Source of the DNA: Dysidea avara
Taxonomy: Eukaryota; Porifera; Demospongiae; Dictyoceratida; Dysideidae
DNA: 64,000 nucleotides
Assembly: GCF_963678975.1 (NCBI RefSeq)
Contig: NC_089281.1
Span: forward strand, 11,247,277-11,311,276
Reading direction: 5' to 3'
Program-made: the position numbers and the translations under genes
Notes under the pieces: generated by a model
What the model was told of the DNA's origin: nothing
Databases searched by the model: none
Seen by the model: the letters and a program-made list of their open reading frames with translations, nothing else
Shown: positions 10,703 through 23,600 of the stretch, one piece after another
How the letters are laid out: the number at the start of each line of letters is the position of its first letter
Numbering within the stretch: the first letter of the stretch is position 1

Positions 10703-11530
10703 AAGTCCTTTACTATATAGCTATATACTTAATTTTACTGTGCATTGCATAGGTGGTGGAAATGGGGGCCATGTTTCCCCCATTTTTATTGGACAATGCT
10801 TGTAAGATACTCTAATAGAGTCAACTACACTAATGAAACAATTAGCCACTTAAAAATATGAATGGTGACCTTTACTTAAAATTTAAAATAGTCTCTAAAA
10901 TATTTAAATTCTCAGAGGCAAGTCCCCAGACCATTATGAATAACAACCATGCTTCATGGCTCTTCCACTGTGTAAATTTTGTTGTCAAATTGACTCTCTC
11001 ACTCTTTGTCTTGCTCCACTGCCTCTGGTGTATTGACCAAGGAATCTATGTGCATAATCTTGTCACTAACTGATGTGGGCAGGTCTTATGGTTGCAAGAG
11101 ATATAACTGCTATCTCTATTTTAGTACATAGTGATGGGTGGTCACCCGGTATACTATTAATTTGGTTTCACTTGCATGGCAGTGAAATTAAGATCAAAAA
11201 GTAGTGAAGTCATTTGTAAAAGTGTACCATCACTTAACCTGCTGAAAGTGCATGGCAGAAATTATAGTGACCTGATAGCTTTTTCAGTCTCATTTGTCTA
11301 ATAAGTTATTTGCTAGATGATAACTCCCATCATCCAAGTCAACATGGGTTTTTACGGCCACACACCCATGCACAATAGATCACTCATTTACTCACTGTGA
11401 TGGGCCAATGGACCATCAATTATCACACCTCAGAATCTTTTCATGTATATGTGCCAAGGTAATGCATGGAACACCTACTAAATTATAAGCTATTACAATG
11501 AAGTTTCATGCATCTCATAATCCAAAGGTA
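10703..11530. other. No gene seen
   Basis: AT-rich sequence between two mobile elements. It includes an open frame at 10858-11073 that has no recognisable domain, no supported splice sites and no paralog elsewhere in the window. Confidence 0.4.
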
Positions 11531-11921
11531 CAGGGCCGCCCAGAGAAATTAAGGGGCCCAGGGCAAAGAGTTAAAGTGGGGCCCCAGAGGCAAGGGGGTT
11601 TCCATTCTGAATCACAACTTCACCCAAGCTGTAAGTTGAAGACCAAAAAAAAAAAAAAAAAAAGGTCATAACCTGCTAACAATGACAATAACTACCCCTC
11701 ACCAACCATATCTCCTTATCTATAAGCTTGCTACACTGCTCCTCTGAAGAATACTGTGACTGCTCTATTAGAGTATTTAGATCTGACTGCTCTATTAGAG
11801 TATATAGATCTTTTAAACAGGTATTCAAGGGGCCCTTCATGAGGCCTCCTGGGGCCCCTTTCAGGCTGGGGCCCGGGGCAAAATGCCCCAGTTGCCCCCC
11901 CACCCCCTGTGGGCGGCCCTG
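11531..11921. mobile_element. hAT-like MITE, perfect 8-bp TSD CAAAGGTA
   Basis: The ends are CAGGGCCGCCC and its complement. CAAAGGTA is duplicated exactly at 11523-11530 and 11922-11929. The interior has GGGGCCC-type runs near both ends, as in the element at 559-2132, and two CTCTATTAGAG motifs. It is non-coding. Confidence 0.85.
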
Positions 11922-12551
11922 CAAAGGTATAACACTCAGCAACTTCCTGTGGTCTGTACAGTGGCCTTACATGCTGTGTGGGTCTCAGTGCTAAAAGTAC
12001 CTGCCACCGCAGTGCTATTAATGACTATATATTTTCACACAATGAATACCATCAAGAGTTTATAATACATGACATTATAAACTTTTGATACCATATAATA
12101 ATAATTTCAACACATAATATTGTTGTGTTGGTGCAGATTTTTTTATGGTTAATATAAATGTACAACTTGTATAGCAATATATACTTATTTCATTCAATTA
12201 CTTACATTGTGTTCATCATTTCTGGTTTCATTTTAATGGCTGCTAGTAAATTTGAATGATTAATAGCATTATAGCTATTCACAGTTTGTTTTACAACCAC
12301 TTCATTGAATTTCCGAGTCCTTAATTTAATCTGTGGGAATTAAAGCCTCTCAACTTTAAGTGCTTCAGTGATGTATATACAACCACATCATGGAGATGTA
12401 AATTTTGATGCTATAGTGACTGTATGCAGGCTGGCTTGGAAAAGTACAGTAAGAACCATTGATATATAAGAGTATCAGCAATAAATTAATTCTATAGTTC
12501 ACAATTTGCACTTTAGTCAGTCATTTTCGCTTAGGTTTATTCTTCCAGTGC

Positions 12552-12815
12552 TAATTATTATGCCATTTGTTGTTGCACATAAAAGGCTTTACATGTCAGC
12601 AAGTCTGATTGGCTACTCCAAATGTCAACATTTGTTGCACTTAAAAGGCTTCTATTGTCAGCTTATTCTATTATATCACTTTCTTGTTGCACTTAAAAAA
12701 TTAAGGCTTATTATTTATTGGCTACTTTACAGTGCAATTACAGAAACAAACCATGCGATTTGGGATTAATTACACCCCTACTATTGGGACTAATATATGG
12801 CAAACAAAATCACTA
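12552..12815. repeat. Second copy of the GCACTTAAAAGGCTTC repeat
   Basis: Collinear with 3771-4045. It has three diverged TTGCACTTAAAAGGCTT-type units, then CCATGCGATTTGGGATTAAT and an ACTATTGGGACTAATATATGG tail. The flanks are unrelated, so this is an interspersed repeat. Confidence 0.65.
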
Positions 12816-13110
12816 TTTGATTAAATCTCAGGGGAAAAGCTGTACATTCCACTCATTTGCTGCTCTTATACTAAAAGTAGTTCTAATAAAATATATAGTG
12901 AAAAGATTATACAATTTGAAAGCATGGGCTCCTTGTTGTGGTACATGTTGTAGTGTCAAATGAGTTGATTTGAAGTTGTTCACTGATAAAAATCATGTAA
13001 GTCATTTAACGTAAATTGTAGCTAAGCAGACAGAAGCAGCCCCAAGACTAAGAACTTCACCAAGAATCACCATACAGCCTTGCAATGAGTGACCAATTAT
13101 TAAGAGAAAG

Positions 13111-13442
13111 TCACTATAGAGCTTTTCTATCTCCTTGATGACCAGATTGGTTCCGTAATTTTTCGTTTATTACACTGTATTTCGGTAATATTTATGAACA
13201 TCAGTATCGAGCGTTCTATGGGGATATTTCCAACTACTTTACAGGTTAGCGTGCATTTTATACATGTTAATACTTACCCAATACCAAGCCCATCCACTAC
13301 AGCTTGGACTGTTAGTTGTTAGCGGTTTACGCAGATTGGCTAGTTTCAACTTATCCATAGGCCCGCTGCGTACAAAATTGTTCAACAATATGGCCAACAA
13401 AAACGGTTGTCAAGGAGATGAAAAAGCTCTATTGATAACTAC
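13111..13442. repeat. Foldback element
   Basis: The left arm TATAGAGCTTTTCTATCTCC and right arm GGAGATGAAAAAGCTCTAT are inverted copies about 300 bp apart. Apparent open frames across it combine element and flank. Confidence 0.55.
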
Positions 13443-13524
13443 TCTGCTTTCTGAAATTCCTAATGTATTGCAACAAACTCTATATCTCATATGTCTTGAG
13501 GTTGTACTTTTTAAAGATCAAATT

Positions 13525-13845
13525 CAGGGGCGGATCCAGAGTTTCGAAAGAGGGGGGACACCTTTCTGAAAAACAGTTGGAGACCAAAAAAACTTGCTGA
13601 AGACCAAAAAAAAAAAAAAAAAAAAAAAAAAAAGGTCACAACAATAATAGCTAGTTATCCTTACCAACTATATCACGTCTGTTATGTAAAATAAAATCCT
13701 ATTTGTAGCTTCATAGGTAAGCTACACTGCCTCATGAACATTGTGACTGCTTTATTAGAGTAATTGACTGCTCTATTAGAGTATCTCGATCTTGAAGGGG
13801 GGGGGGGGCATTTGCCCCAAATGCCCCATCCTGGATCCGCCACTG
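13525..13845. mobile_element. hAT-like MITE, CAGGGGCGGATCC ends, 5-bp TSD AAATT
   Basis: Same termini as the 9803-10702 element, with AAATT duplicated exactly at 13520-13524 and 13846-13850. It contains a poly-A run of about 27 bases, two CTCTATTAGAG motifs and a G-run next to the right end. Confidence 0.75.
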
Positions 13846-14343
13846 AAATTAAGTAACAGTATATAGCTACTTAAGGATGTATATGTGAACAGTACTATTA
13901 AAAGTATGTTTGATACAATTGTAGCATATATAGCATTTACTTACTGCAATGTGCCATACCAAGGGGAGGAAGATGTTGTAAGCATGTATATAGACTGAAT
14001 TTGCTGTAAGCCAATGAATTCATACATATAGCCAAAAGTGATTTGCTTTGACACCTCATAAGTGCCCTGTGTATTACAGAAGACACTTAGCCCTGCTGGC
14101 AAGGTGTCAAATCACTTTGTACTTAGCAGGTGTCAATTAACAATAGCCATAACAAGTAACTTAATCTGACCAAAGCATAGGTAGAAATCTGTGCAGTAAG
14201 TTAGTAGCTACTGCTGCTCTGTGTGATATGCATGTACATGGTATGCCTAGTGTGTATTGTAAAAATATGCATAGACTTCTTTTGAAAATAATGCAGATTG
14301 CATGTATTCACAATTAAAAGTACAAAAGTTTATACTGACTATA

Positions 14344-14569
14344 AGTTGCTATCTAAAAACCGCAAGCACCCTTTTTTAGCAAAATCACTACAGTAACTCA
14401 TCTAAAATTTTCATGCCTTTTGGGTGAAAAATGACAACTAGTCTGTCATTTTTCACTCAAAAGGCATGAAAATTTTAGATGAGTTTTTCATTTTTCACCC
14501 AAATGGCATGAAAATTTTACTGTAGTAATTTTGCTAAAAAAGGGTGCTTGCGGTTTTTTGATAGCAACT
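14344..14569. repeat. Foldback MITE
   Basis: The ends AGTTGCTATC and GATAGCAACT, with CCGCAAGCACCC and GGGTGCTTGCGG just inside, form long arms. A second nested inverted pair (GGCATGAAAATTTTAGATGA) surrounds an ACTAGT centre. It is highly palindromic throughout. Confidence 0.75.
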
Positions 14570-14584
14570 TTGGGTGACAAATAG

Positions 14585-14675
14585 CTTGGAAGTGAAAAGA
14601 AAGATTGGTGGCAGTGTCAAACCAGAGGTAGATTATCTGCAGCGGATGATTGAGAAGCTAAAAGACAAAAAATAA
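14585..14675 (+). CDS. Possible orphan terminal exon, coiled-coil-like
   Basis: After ACAAATAG the frame reads EVKRKIGG followed by KPEVDYLQRMIEKLKDKK and a TAA. AATAAA at 14671-14676 overlaps the stop. The charged heptad-like composition and the polyadenylation signal resemble the 3' end of a real gene or a retroposed fragment. No upstream exon was found; a foldback MITE ends 15 bases before it. No family was recognised. Confidence 0.3.
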
Positions 14676-14988
14676 AAACGCACAATAGTGTGTACTGTTT
14701 TGTATAGTGTATCATGTAAGTATCAAGGCTCTAGTGTGTAAACTGTAAGACAAGTTCTAGGTTAAGGGAAAAATTATGACTCGCATTTTACAGCAATGTA
14801 GCAGTTGGGTTTGGACTATAGAGTGTGCAGTAGCTTATATCCAGTAAGAAAGTACAATATATTTTCCCAAACCATTTGTGAGTTTAATATGGTAATTCCA
14901 TGGGAGCCGTACATGAACTGTACAGAGCACCCTTAAATGGAGCATACGTAGCTATGTTGGTAATCAGCCAAACCAAACCATTGGTATA

Positions 14989-15511
14989 CAGTGTTGGGAG
15001 TAACGCGCTACATATGTAACGTGTTACATAATATTATTACTTTTGTGGTAACAAAGTAATATAACGAAATACGCTATAAAAACAGGTAATATAATGCAAG
15101 CTACTTTACTTACAAATGTAACGCGTTACCTAAGTAATATAGTTACTGTAATGAGTCTAATATTACGTAATATTATTACTACAAGTAACGAAGTTACTAA
15201 TCTCGTTAGTTATCCTCTGAGTAATGCCTAGCCACAGCGAAGTAACGAGGCCTACTGAATGAAGCTTATCCACCAGCTTCTTACTTATAACCAAAATTTG
15301 CATATTGTCCAACAGCGCAATCATGTCACGTGATAAGGTGGTAGTTTCACACGTGACAGCTTAAGGCTGTGGACACAAAGTAATATAATATGTAATATTA
15401 TTACAGTTACTTTATTTTATGGGTAATATGTAACTGTAACTAAATAGTTCAGTTGCAAGTAATGTGTAATATGAAACTAGTTACTTTTACAAAGTAACTT
15501 GCCCAACACTG
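14989..15511. mobile_element. hAT MITE (CAGTGTTGGG family), TSD TTGGTATA
   Basis: The ends are CAGTGTTGGGAGTAACG and the complement of CAGTGTTGGGCAAGTTACT. TTGGTATA is duplicated exactly at 14981-14988 and 15512-15519. The interior is dominated by GTAAC/GTTAC and AATATTATTAC words. Collinear copies lie at 45141-51981 (interrupted) and 55024-55534. Confidence 0.9.
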
Positions 15512-18148
15512 TTGGTATAGGTTACCAGCATTTTCAAGTGGAAAACTCATAATATATAAACAATTTCACTTGCTCACTGCATGTTTCAGAATAAGAACAG
15601 TAGCCCATATATAATGCAGGACCAGCATTTTTTCATGCTATAGTAGCTAGAAGACATGGTATAAAGCATACATATATATAGGAGCATAGCTGCTATTAGG
15701 TTAAGTATGGTACATGCATTGTATGGCCTTTCCCTAGGGATCCTCATATACTGTATAAGCATTGAGATGAATTCTTGCACTTAGTTAGTTTTGTTAGGTT
15801 TTATGTTTAGGGTCATATAGTTATAACTATAAGTGCAGTGCAACAGTTTGCATATAGAGAAAGACTAGCTTTCAGCCTTCAGCTTGCTTAGCACTGCCAT
15901 GATATATAAATTCTTTCTTTTACTTATCAACACTGTATGGGTTCAATTTCCACATGCGCAGCTCCATATAATGGTTTGTCATTATGCAGAACAAATTTAT
16001 GAGTATCTTTGGCCATGGGATTTGGGTAGCTGCTAAATCAGCTTGCACTAAAATTATAACTACCCATTTTATGGCTGCCAAGGTATCGTGAGGCTGCATG
16101 GTTTCTGTGTTTTCCATAAAACTTTCATGGTCCCTACAATACAATACTGCTATACTGTAAAATACTTAAGCTTTCATCAATTTTTATGTAGTCATATCCA
16201 TAATCAAAATAATAATAAAAACATAATGGTGACAACAATAGAAACACACAACTGAGAGTTAGGCCTCCTACCATCCAAGACTAGACTTTTAATCCTTCTA
16301 CAAAGGTTCATAATGGAAAGATTTTAACAATCAAACAATGACAATTATTCGAACATTGAAAGTGTCTCTATTGCTCAGCTTGATCAGTTGCAGCTGGCAT
16401 TAAATGTGCAGCATTTGCTTTGAACATGAATGATAGGGATAAACTGAAACTATACACCATGCAATATCACTGTCAGCTTTATTTAGTAGTATATGCAGAT
16501 TATATACTATGAAATGCATGTGTATATATACTGTTTACAATGATGCATGTGTGTGTACACAGCTGAGCATATTGTATGGACTTCAAATTGGTTTTCGGAG
16601 AGTGGACATACCTTGCAACAAATATATATCTAAGATGCTATGATTTTCCTTAAAACCACATTGTGTGTGCTTTGCAGCTAGCAAGTATGAGAGAGTATTT
16701 GAAGGCTATGTACCTGTGTATGTAGCACAGTACTAGAGGTAGTATAGAACAGTAGGTATTAACTGGAAAGCATTGTACTCATGATCATGTGCAGGAAAAT
16801 ACCATGTGCATACGTGTATGGGTTGTATCCACATGTCCACATGTGGACAGTGGAATAAGTCAGTCCCCTCCCAAAGCCTGCCCCGGCCTAGAGAAGACTA
16901 CATTTAAAATGAGTATATACAAACCAATAGAAATTACAATTAAATTATACAAAGAAAACTTAAAGGTATTATTCTATCAAGGGAGGAAATGCATGCACAG
17001 ACATTGAAGATGTCTTGTGACAGACTAGCCAGTTTCAAAAATTTTCCAATTTCATGATCACTTTGATTAAAAATTGCCTTAAATTTTCCAATTCCGTGCC
17101 TTACTCTTTGATTAAAAGTTGCCCTACAATCCAACTAGTTTCAATTTTCTTTCTTACAGTCCACTATAAAATAAAATCGCCTAAAATTTCAACAAAACAA
17201 GGCTTGTATGTAGCTCTTCCTTTTAAATTTTGTTCCTTCAGCTTGCTATATTCTTAAATTACCTCCAAGTCTTAATTATTTCTCTAAATTTGCTACCAGA
17301 TTCAATATTGACACATTATTAACACTTATGTTTTAAAACTTTCCCTGGAGGAGTATGCATGTCCCAGACCCTACTAGTTAGTCAGAAATTTCTATACAGT
17401 TTTCCTCTGTACTGGAGCTTTGTCACACAAACCCTCTCTTTACTTTGATTGTTTGGACAATTATGACGTTTGGACAATCATGACAATATATAGCACAAAG
17501 GTAATTACTTCAAAGACTATGTGTACCCTCCCCCCCCCCCCCCCCCCAGTCTCAGGTTAGGTCTAGTTGTAAAAAAATAGTTTTGTTTATCCATGTAAAG
17601 TTACATAGTAGTTAAAACATGTAATATCAAGTACACATTACAATAATCAGTCCTTGTGGCTTTCCTACGAGAAATCTTAATGTATTGCAATAATGCCATT
17701 TATAAACCACTAGCATTGGTACCTGCCCTATGTGCAGGACCATCTTCACATGTTTTAATGTCAGGAACATTTAAACACCAACACTGCTCATGTAGCTATG
17801 GTGATGTTACTTTTATAGAACTTGCAACTATATTAATGATGCAACACACCAAAGTTGTTTATCTGTGGTTTTGACAGGAAATCGAATGTAGCTCAATTAT
17901 TCAGTGAGCCTTCCCTACCAGTACCTTCAGTGTGCTGTAAAGAACAAATAAGTACATGCTTTATATGCAGGACAACTAATGTGACACAATAATAATAATA
18001 CATTGGGAACCAAGCATTAATATCAGTGTCCTATATTGCTGTGTAGCATGCATGTTGATAGTGCTTTAAAGTACACAATCCTTTTAAGAATGTATAATGA
18101 ACATGCAAAGTTAGTTAAACTTCGTATATGCAAGCTAAGGCAATTATA
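15512..18148. other. No gene seen; one dispersed repeat and a poly-C run
   Basis: No exon could be supported on either strand. A segment at about 17700-17870 (ACTAGCATTGGTACCTGCCC and onward) recurs diverged at 34510-34670. A C homopolymer lies near 17530. Short open frames here are AT-rich chance frames. Confidence 0.45.
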
Positions 18149-18423
18149 CAGTGGCAGATCTAGAAATTTTCAGAGGGGGTTTCAGATTCTACTAGTAAAT
18201 AAATAAAAAAAGAAAGGTCACAACCTGCTGTAGAATGCCGTAATTGTGATTTAAAGGCTAAAGTATGAAGTTTTTCGCCAGTAGAGAGTTCTATAACACA
18301 CTATATATATAACTCATGGTGATTTTATTACCCACATGACAACTAGTCAATAAATTTGGGACACACGCTATTTTCAGAGGGGGTTTCAGCTGAAACCATT
18401 GCAACCCCCTGTATCTGCCACTG
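18149..18423. mobile_element. hAT-like MITE, CAGTGGCAGATC ends
   Basis: Inverted ends CAGTGGCAGATCTAG and the complement of CAGTGGCAGATACAG are flanked by TTATA and TGATA (one mismatch, 5 bp). GGGGGTTTCAG phrases lie near both ends. It is the smallest example of the 5-bp-TSD group in this window. Confidence 0.6.
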
Positions 18424-19399
18424 TGATACCTACATGACAGGTGGTATACACATAGCACAGTTTCAGTTTATACATGACGTTTAACAGAGTAATACCTTAC
18501 TATCAACAAAAAGAAATGAACTTCTACATAATTTAAAGCCAACACAATTTGCAACTGTAGTTACTGCATGGCAAGCAAAGATTCAGAATTTGCTCTATGC
18601 TATGCACTTTCAGTTTTAATGTAGTAATGACACATAATATCCTCTTGCCGTACAAAACCCCATGCAGGTGCTTAAACATCATCATTAATTTTAAATGTCC
18701 TAAATGACCTTTAAGCAGATCCAGAGTGAAAGATGTAAGCAGGATCAGTGAAATAGTTGAGCAATTGTACACACAGTTCCTCAGTGTAAACTACAGTATC
18801 TGTATGGTGCCATTAATATCATTTTTCAGATGCACAGTAGTACCTGCCCAATCATGCAAGTTGCCTCACTTCTACAGCAGTATGTTGGCAAATATGTTGG
18901 CAATTCACCTGCCCTACCACAAAAGTGCTATAATGATGTAAGGCAGTCAATGTGCCAGTGCTGAAAAACTGTAAGCATAAGAGTTTGTGGATAAAAATTG
19001 TATGGAACAGATAGAACAAAAAGTGCATCAAAAGGTCCCAAAAGTGAAAAAAAAGCTATAACCTAGGGAGGGATTGAACTCAGGTTGGCTATAATCACTT
19101 GGGGTTAAAGGAGGTGTGCAAATCACCAGTTGTTTTCAGTGTCTGTGATTTTGACAGGAATGTAGCTCAACTTTTCAGTGATCCTTCCCTACACCAGTGC
19201 CTAGCTTCTTTGCCTTATAAAGAACAAACAGAAGCACGTATTGATTTACTACGACACTTGATGATGGGTGCTTAATTTTGCTAAAATTCTGCATTGATAT
19301 GTACTTTGCATATCTTGGCAGATACTATGAGCTAAAGGTTGAGTTTTAAAAATGTGTGCAGAAACGCTTATAGAAAGAAAAAAAAAGTGTCAACATGTG

Positions 19400-19475
19400 G
19401 ATTCGAACCCACAACCTCCAACACACTAGTTAGACGTTCTACCACTTGAACAGTTTGTGCTGCGGTTCTCAAAGG
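19400..19475 (-). repeat. tRNA-derived SINE head
   Basis: Minus strand: A-box-like AAGTGGTAGAACGTCTAACT, then GTTGTGGGTTCGAATCCAC, a perfect B box (GGTTCGAATCC) with pairing T-arm flanks, then a T-run of about ten bases. The acceptor stem does not pair convincingly, so a SINE or tRNA pseudogene is likelier than a working tRNA. Confidence 0.5.
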
Positions 19476-19767
19476 AATTTGCTCAAGTTTTCTCTACACC
19501 TTGGCCTTCTACACACTGCAGAGAATGAACGGAAGCATGCATGAACTCGTGATAATAATCTTAAAGTCGCCAGATAATGAGTGCTTCATTATCAGCACTG
19601 ATTGCGCCAATTTGCACCGAGTTTGGTGAGTAGCTAAGCAGCATGATGGACAGACAGACAGCTTTTTTAAGCTTTGTATAATAATAATAATATATAGATT
19701 AATGTCAAGCGCCATTCTGAGATAGATAAAGAACATTGGATCATATCTTATTTGGCATTGCTAATAT

Positions 19768-20227
19768 CAGAGTTGGGGTAGTTACTTCACAAAAGTAACT
19801 AGTTACTTTTATCCCATGTAACTTAGTTACAGTTACAATTGTTTTTTGAAAGGTAACTAAGTATCTGGTTGCTTTCATAAATAAGTTATGTTTGTTTGTT
19901 AACTTTTGTAAAATCATTGTTTTGCCCAGAGCAAAGGAAGAAGGGAACTAAATAGAATAATTATATGTACACTTTCTGAAAATAACAATTCTGTGGCTAA
20001 TTCACCTCAGTTTCATCATTGAATCATGAAGTACAGTATACACTACTTAATGTGGCTGTATCACAAAAATTGAAGTGCTCTTGCTTTTAAAGCATAATTG
20101 CCTATAGTTACAATGTAACTATTGTACCTAGTTACTAGTTACTTTTCAGGAAGTTGTAACTAGTTACAAAGCAAGTAACTAGTTATATTACTAATTACAT
20201 TTTAAGTAACTAGTTACCCCAACTCTG
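19768..20227. mobile_element. hAT-like MITE (CAGAGTTGGGGTA ends)
   Basis: The termini CAGAGTTGGGGTA and TACCCCAACTCTG are inverted copies. The flanks GCTAATAT and GCTATTAT are an 8-bp duplication with one mismatch. The interior is rich in GTAACTAGTTAC words, related in style to the CAGTGTTGGG family. It lies just downstream of gene A. Confidence 0.75.
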
Positions 20228-20341
20228 GCTATTATATCTGTTCAAACTGCATTCTTATAAATCTGAATTGTACATAATATAATATAACGCAATTAAGTAA
20301 AGCAGTTACAGTATTAAAACATAAACAGACTAGAGTATGTT

Positions 20342-20347
20342 TTTATT
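20342..20347 (-). terminator. Candidate polyadenylation signal of gene A
   Basis: AATAAA on the minus strand overlaps the TAA stop codon of the last exon. It is a cleavage/polyadenylation signal only if the 3' UTR is very short. Confidence 0.4.
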
Positions 20348-20609
20348 AAATAAATTTGTCAAAGATCACCACTGAGGCCAACAAAAATACCAGTAAAATA
20401 TTTGGTAATTGTAGACCAGCTGAAGAACAGTCATTATTCAGTCGTTGAATATCTTCACGAGAAAAGTTATTGTATGGGGTCCATTCACGGTAGAAGGAAC
20501 AAGGTCCTCCAATACCAGCAACATAGGTTGTGCCAACACTCAGAATATTTCTTGGGTATCCACAAGTACTAAGTAAGTCAGGGCCAACCTCTGTAAGGAT
20601 CTGACCCAC
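20346..20609 (-). CDS. Gene A exon 5: second half of the NTR module and hydrophobic tail
   Basis: It opens in phase 0 with VGQILTEVGPDLLSTCG, then GTTYVAGIGGPCSFYREW and a C-terminal hydrophobic stretch with no cytoplasmic tail, as expected for a GPI-anchor signal. It is very close to exon 5 of gene B. Confidence 0.8.
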   Translation of the reverse strand: MGQILTEVGPDLLSTCGYPRNILSVGTTYVAGIGGPCSFYREWTPYNNFSREDIQRLNNDCSSAGLQLPNILLVFLLASVVIFDKFI

Positions 20610-23600
20610 CTAGAGGGACAACAAGCACTTAGTTCAAACATACATAGTGCAAGCATTGGGTAGCAATGTTCTTATCATAAAATCAATCACTTTATCAAGA
20701 CACATGGTAGTTTGTAATGCGGCCAAGAAAGCCATTTTGATGTGAGCATATTGACAGGAAGAAAGAAAATGTGATTTTCATGCATATGTAGCATGATGTG
20801 TTCCCTTCTTCAAATGAAATGATTTTTATGCTACTAATTAGTGCTGCCACGATATAGAAAAACTCTATATCATCTATCACCAAGGTTTATATCACGATAT
20901 GAACATATATCACGATATAGAACTAACTATAACATTTGCAAGACAAACATATTCATTGTAAGTTTAAATGTATACCACAAGCAAAAGTTACTCTTGTTTA
21001 TCAGGTTTTAAATGCATTTTGCTACTGCTTTACAGTTGAGACAAGTGGCTGGCACTACATAGAAACCTTAAAACCTCCCAGTTTACTTTGGGGTTGGCTT
21101 GTTTACCACACTACACCATCAACACATAACTTAATTAAATGCCAAATACTATATGTCTGGCCTCCCCCACATCATTACATTAAGCGGTGCCACTATTGTG
21201 CAACCATCGATATAACTGATTGGTATACCGTACGCAAGGAAATTTTGACGTCAAAAAAATTTGACGAATTTGACGAATCGGTTTAATTCGTCAAATTTAA
21301 ATTCGTCAAATGTTTATAAGCGCCCTTAAAAGTACAGGTTTTGCCTAAAATGTCTTCATTTTCGTCAAAAACCAGCCTCAGTTTTCCCTGATGATGATGA
21401 GGCAGTATTGGTTAGGTAAAACCATGCCCAAGCAAGTCTTCAGATCGACCCGAAACGCTTTCAAAAAGTTGCTACGGAATTTGAAAAACAACAACTATTA
21501 AACGGAGTTTTCTACTGACTGAGTAACTGACTGATGCCTTCAGACAAACGCATAACTTGATAATGGCTAAGGTTACGGGCTTGATTTTATCACTGCTCGA
21601 CATCGCTTTGGCCCGAGAGGTGCCTTTTAGCATACCGCAGTACGTACAATGCTTTCTTCATGGACTTACCAGTGTCCTCCTTTGTGTCCCATTCATCTTT
21701 GCTGACAGTGAAAAGTGTCGATTTGGCAGTAGCACATGATGGCTTCCCTTTGTAACAGAAATCGTTTGTATTTTTCATAGTGGTTACTTTGATTGCAGAG
21801 GTGTTTTTTGAACAGTTCTTGATTCGTACTGCTGTGTAACGGGTTGAACATAGCTGACAATGAAGCGTAATGGATACTTCACTTTACAAATGATAATTGA
21901 TATAACTGCATGGGACGTGCTCATTTATTTATTTTGATACGGTATGCATGGATTGCAGGGGATGCTTTTCAAACTGCTGTGTAACAGGTCTGTGCTGTGT
22001 ACCAGGTCTAACATAGCTGACAACGAAGCATAATGGATACTTGACTTTTCAGACAATAATTGATAGCTGGAGCCCGCAGTGCCATTTCTTTCGCAATATG
22101 TGTGGGTTCACCAGTCATAACAATTATTTACAAAAAAATTAACAAACAAGTACATAAAAAATTTGGAATTTTCAACTAGAGTAGGGACCAAAGCACATTG
22201 ATAAAAAGTACTGAAACAAGCTGGAGTAGTGCATGATATTAAATCACAGTAAAACAATAAGAAGTGTTATATCCCTACTGTGCATTTCCATTATGGTATC
22301 TTGAGCACAGTAACATGGACTGACTAAGTAACTTAACGTAGTACAGTGTATAGATTATTATTAGTTAAGTAGGCTATGTTTAGAATGTATGATGTAATGT
22401 CATGCACGTGCTTATAAGAAATAAGATAGCGTCGTAGTGTTGTTCCTTGCTGGCTTGATTGTACAGTCTGTATCCATCGAAGACGAAGTGATCCTACCAT
22501 GGTTAAGTCTGACAACCGGCTATTACTATCACTGCTACCCTACACACAGTAGGGATATAACACTTCTTATAGTTTTACTGTGATTTAACTTGTTTCAGTA
22601 CTTTTTATCGATGTGCTATGGTCCCTACTCTAGTTGAAAATTCCAAAATTTTTTCTGTACTTGTAAAGTTTGCAATCAGTCTATCTGCATTTTGATAAAA
22701 GAAATTGGATAAAACAAGCCTTATGGCTGGCTATGGGTTTTTAAGTTGTGAAATCAAAGGTGGCAGCCAAGACAGCATTAGCATTACCATTGTTGCAACC
22801 ATTTTTTGGCTCCCACCTTTTTTTCACCTAGGCTTTTGAAATTGGCTGTTTTTGCATTAATAGTAAAATGTACACTTATAATTATTATATAAAAATCCGT
22901 CTTTGATCAAATATCCACAATAATGGCTATAATTTGTTTACACTTTTGGTACCATATAGCAGGTTATTTTCAAAACAGAAAATTTCACAGAAGAGACAAA
23001 AATCTGAATTTCGAAGCTTTTAAATTTTGAAGAACGTATATTTTGAAGTTTGGTGGATTTCAAATAAACAGAAATTCATGTCACAAATCACGAAAGATGC
23101 ATGCATGCATGCTTGCCAACAACTGACTTACTGATAGAATTATCTCCATCCCTATGTACTGGAGAGAAGACTGGGGGGAATCTCTAGTAGAGCAAATTCT
23201 ACTGGCTCAATTATGCCTATGCTAGAATCGCAGCAGATGGCCCAACAATGGCAGATCTGGATCAGCTGTTTACTGGCTATTGACACAGTAATGATACTGT
23301 TTTAACTATTACAATCACTAACACAGAGTTAAAAACAAGAGAGATTATGTGTTCATGCCCAAAATATTTGATCATGTGAAGGTAACTTTGTGAGAATTTA
23401 TGAAGGCAAAAAAAAATTATTTTTGAAGAGAAGAGCCTTTTTGATGAAATATCTGAAATAAATAAAAACCCTTTGAAAATTACCAGCTATACGGTAAGTT
23501 ATTCAAACAATCTCCCTCTTTGGCTTTTTAAATAGGCTATAAGAATATTTTCTGTACAGATTTCTGAGTTTTCTGCTTATAAGAACTACTCTATTAGTAT

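Noticed and set aside
13000-13110. Minus-strand LIIGHSLQGC resembling a lipase GHSxG elbow
   Set aside because: The spacing is not GxSxG, there are no flanking hydrolase motifs, and the segment abuts a foldback element.
13264-13569. 101-codon plus-strand frame
   Set aside because: It runs from unique sequence through a foldback arm into the end of a hAT-like MITE.
19400-19475. Functional tRNA gene
   Set aside because: The B box is perfect but the acceptor stem does not pair and the anticodon arm is irregular; a SINE head is likelier.
20936-21286. 116-codon plus-strand frame
   Set aside because: Antisense in gene A intron 4; composition follows AT content and it runs into a dispersed repeat.
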